DNA from: CAZCAC01 sp964496575
Lineage (GTDB): Bacteria > Planctomycetota > UBA1135 > GCA-002686595
Direction of reading: 5' to 3'
Assembly: GCA_964496575.1 (NCBI GenBank)
Contig: CAZCAC010000097.1
Span: 1-32,665 of the forward strand
DNA length: 32,665 nt
In this document: positions 32,491 through 32,665 of the stretch, piece by piece
How positions within the stretch are numbered: position 1 is the stretch's first letter
Layout of the letters: every line of letters begins with the position of its first letter
Made by a program: the position numbers and the translations under genes
The notes under the pieces: generated by a model
Told to the model about the DNA's origin: nothing
Databases searched by the model: none
What the model saw: only the letters and a program-made list of their open reading frames with translations

Positions 32491-32665
32491 ACTCCGACGC
32501 GGGCCATCTGCACGGGACGAATCCTCCTTTCTACGGGACACTCATAAGATGAACCTCCGAAACTGGCTTTGGGCCATCCTTGGGAAGGGCCACACCGCGT
32601 CCGGTCCCGCGATGTGGGGCCCCGCGTTTCCCCAGGGTCAACTCCCCCCCAATCGCCACGCTGAT
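32066..32665. other. Right-edge region without a supported gene
   Basis: About 600 bp hold only Arg/Pro-rich or patchy frames. A short stretch near 32275-32330 (CPGAGSPDAVCAGTPRAG) faintly resembles the exported C-terminal domains of this genome. An ATG at 32550 opens a frame that runs off the right edge (MNLRNWLWAILGKG), but it has no ribosome-binding site or recognisable domain. I assign nothing here. Confidence 0.4.

Noticed and set aside
1..32665. CRISPR array, tRNA, rRNA or prophage
   Set aside because: No regularly spaced direct repeats, no tRNA-like cloverleaf and no phage genes were seen on either strand.

Overview
The window is GC-rich, gene-dense chromosomal DNA, most likely from a member of the Planctomycetota. 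This is an inference from gene content, not from a marker gene. Two large secreted proteins (13187-14407 and 14827-17385) end in C-terminal domains that I associate with marine Planctomycetota: one with a WYRD...CG...NLSNG ending, one with an FWFRDP ending. Sulfatase, discoidin/alpha-toroid and FG-GAP/VCBS proteins fit the same picture. There are no rRNA or tRNA genes and no CRISPR array that I can see.

Layout. 1-1976 (minus): a secreted GH31 glycosidase that runs off the left edge. 2221-2649: a short ORF with a signal peptide. 2696-5990 (plus): one autotransporter gene of about 1,028 codons, split by a 205-bp element with terminal inverted repeats and a 3-bp AAT target duplication. Removing 208 bp restores the frame exactly. 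6055-12665: a [NiFe]-hydrogenase locus in two divergent operons. The minus operon holds the small-subunit remnant, large subunit, TusA-like protein, maturation protease, hypA and hypB. The plus operon holds the hypF remnant, hypC, hypD and hypE. At about 9890 the 5'-truncated small-subunit gene meets the 5'-truncated hypF gene head to head, so both have lost their N-terminal parts and the divergent promoter region. As it stands the enzyme cannot be complete.

12742-17385: a small membrane protein and two secreted repeat proteins. 17527-18288: a conserved two-TM protein. 18289-18608: a non-coding patch with two inverted-repeat structures and an orphan 3' end of the same secreted C-terminal domain. 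A similar orphan fragment lies against the hypB stop codon at 6055-6186, so this window records several gene breakages. 18609-20657: a sulfatase-fold protein fused to a YdjY-like domain, with an altered active-site signature.

20689-30277 (all minus): a discoidin/toroid/discoidin secreted protein, a double-receiver response regulator with a dead first receiver, an M20 peptidase, a polytopic membrane protein, 3-dehydroquinate synthase (aroB), a two-TM protein of unknown function and a class-I glutamine amidotransferase-like hydrolase. 30278-32665: a decaying region with a carboxypeptidase-regulatory-like fragment and a trypsin-like protease interrupted by one in-frame TAG.

I see no wholly new system that can be asserted. 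The most informative features are the double-decapitated hydrogenase/hypF junction, the MITE-like element in the autotransporter, the fold-back repeats at 18.3-18.6 kb, and the sulfatase-YdjY fusion.
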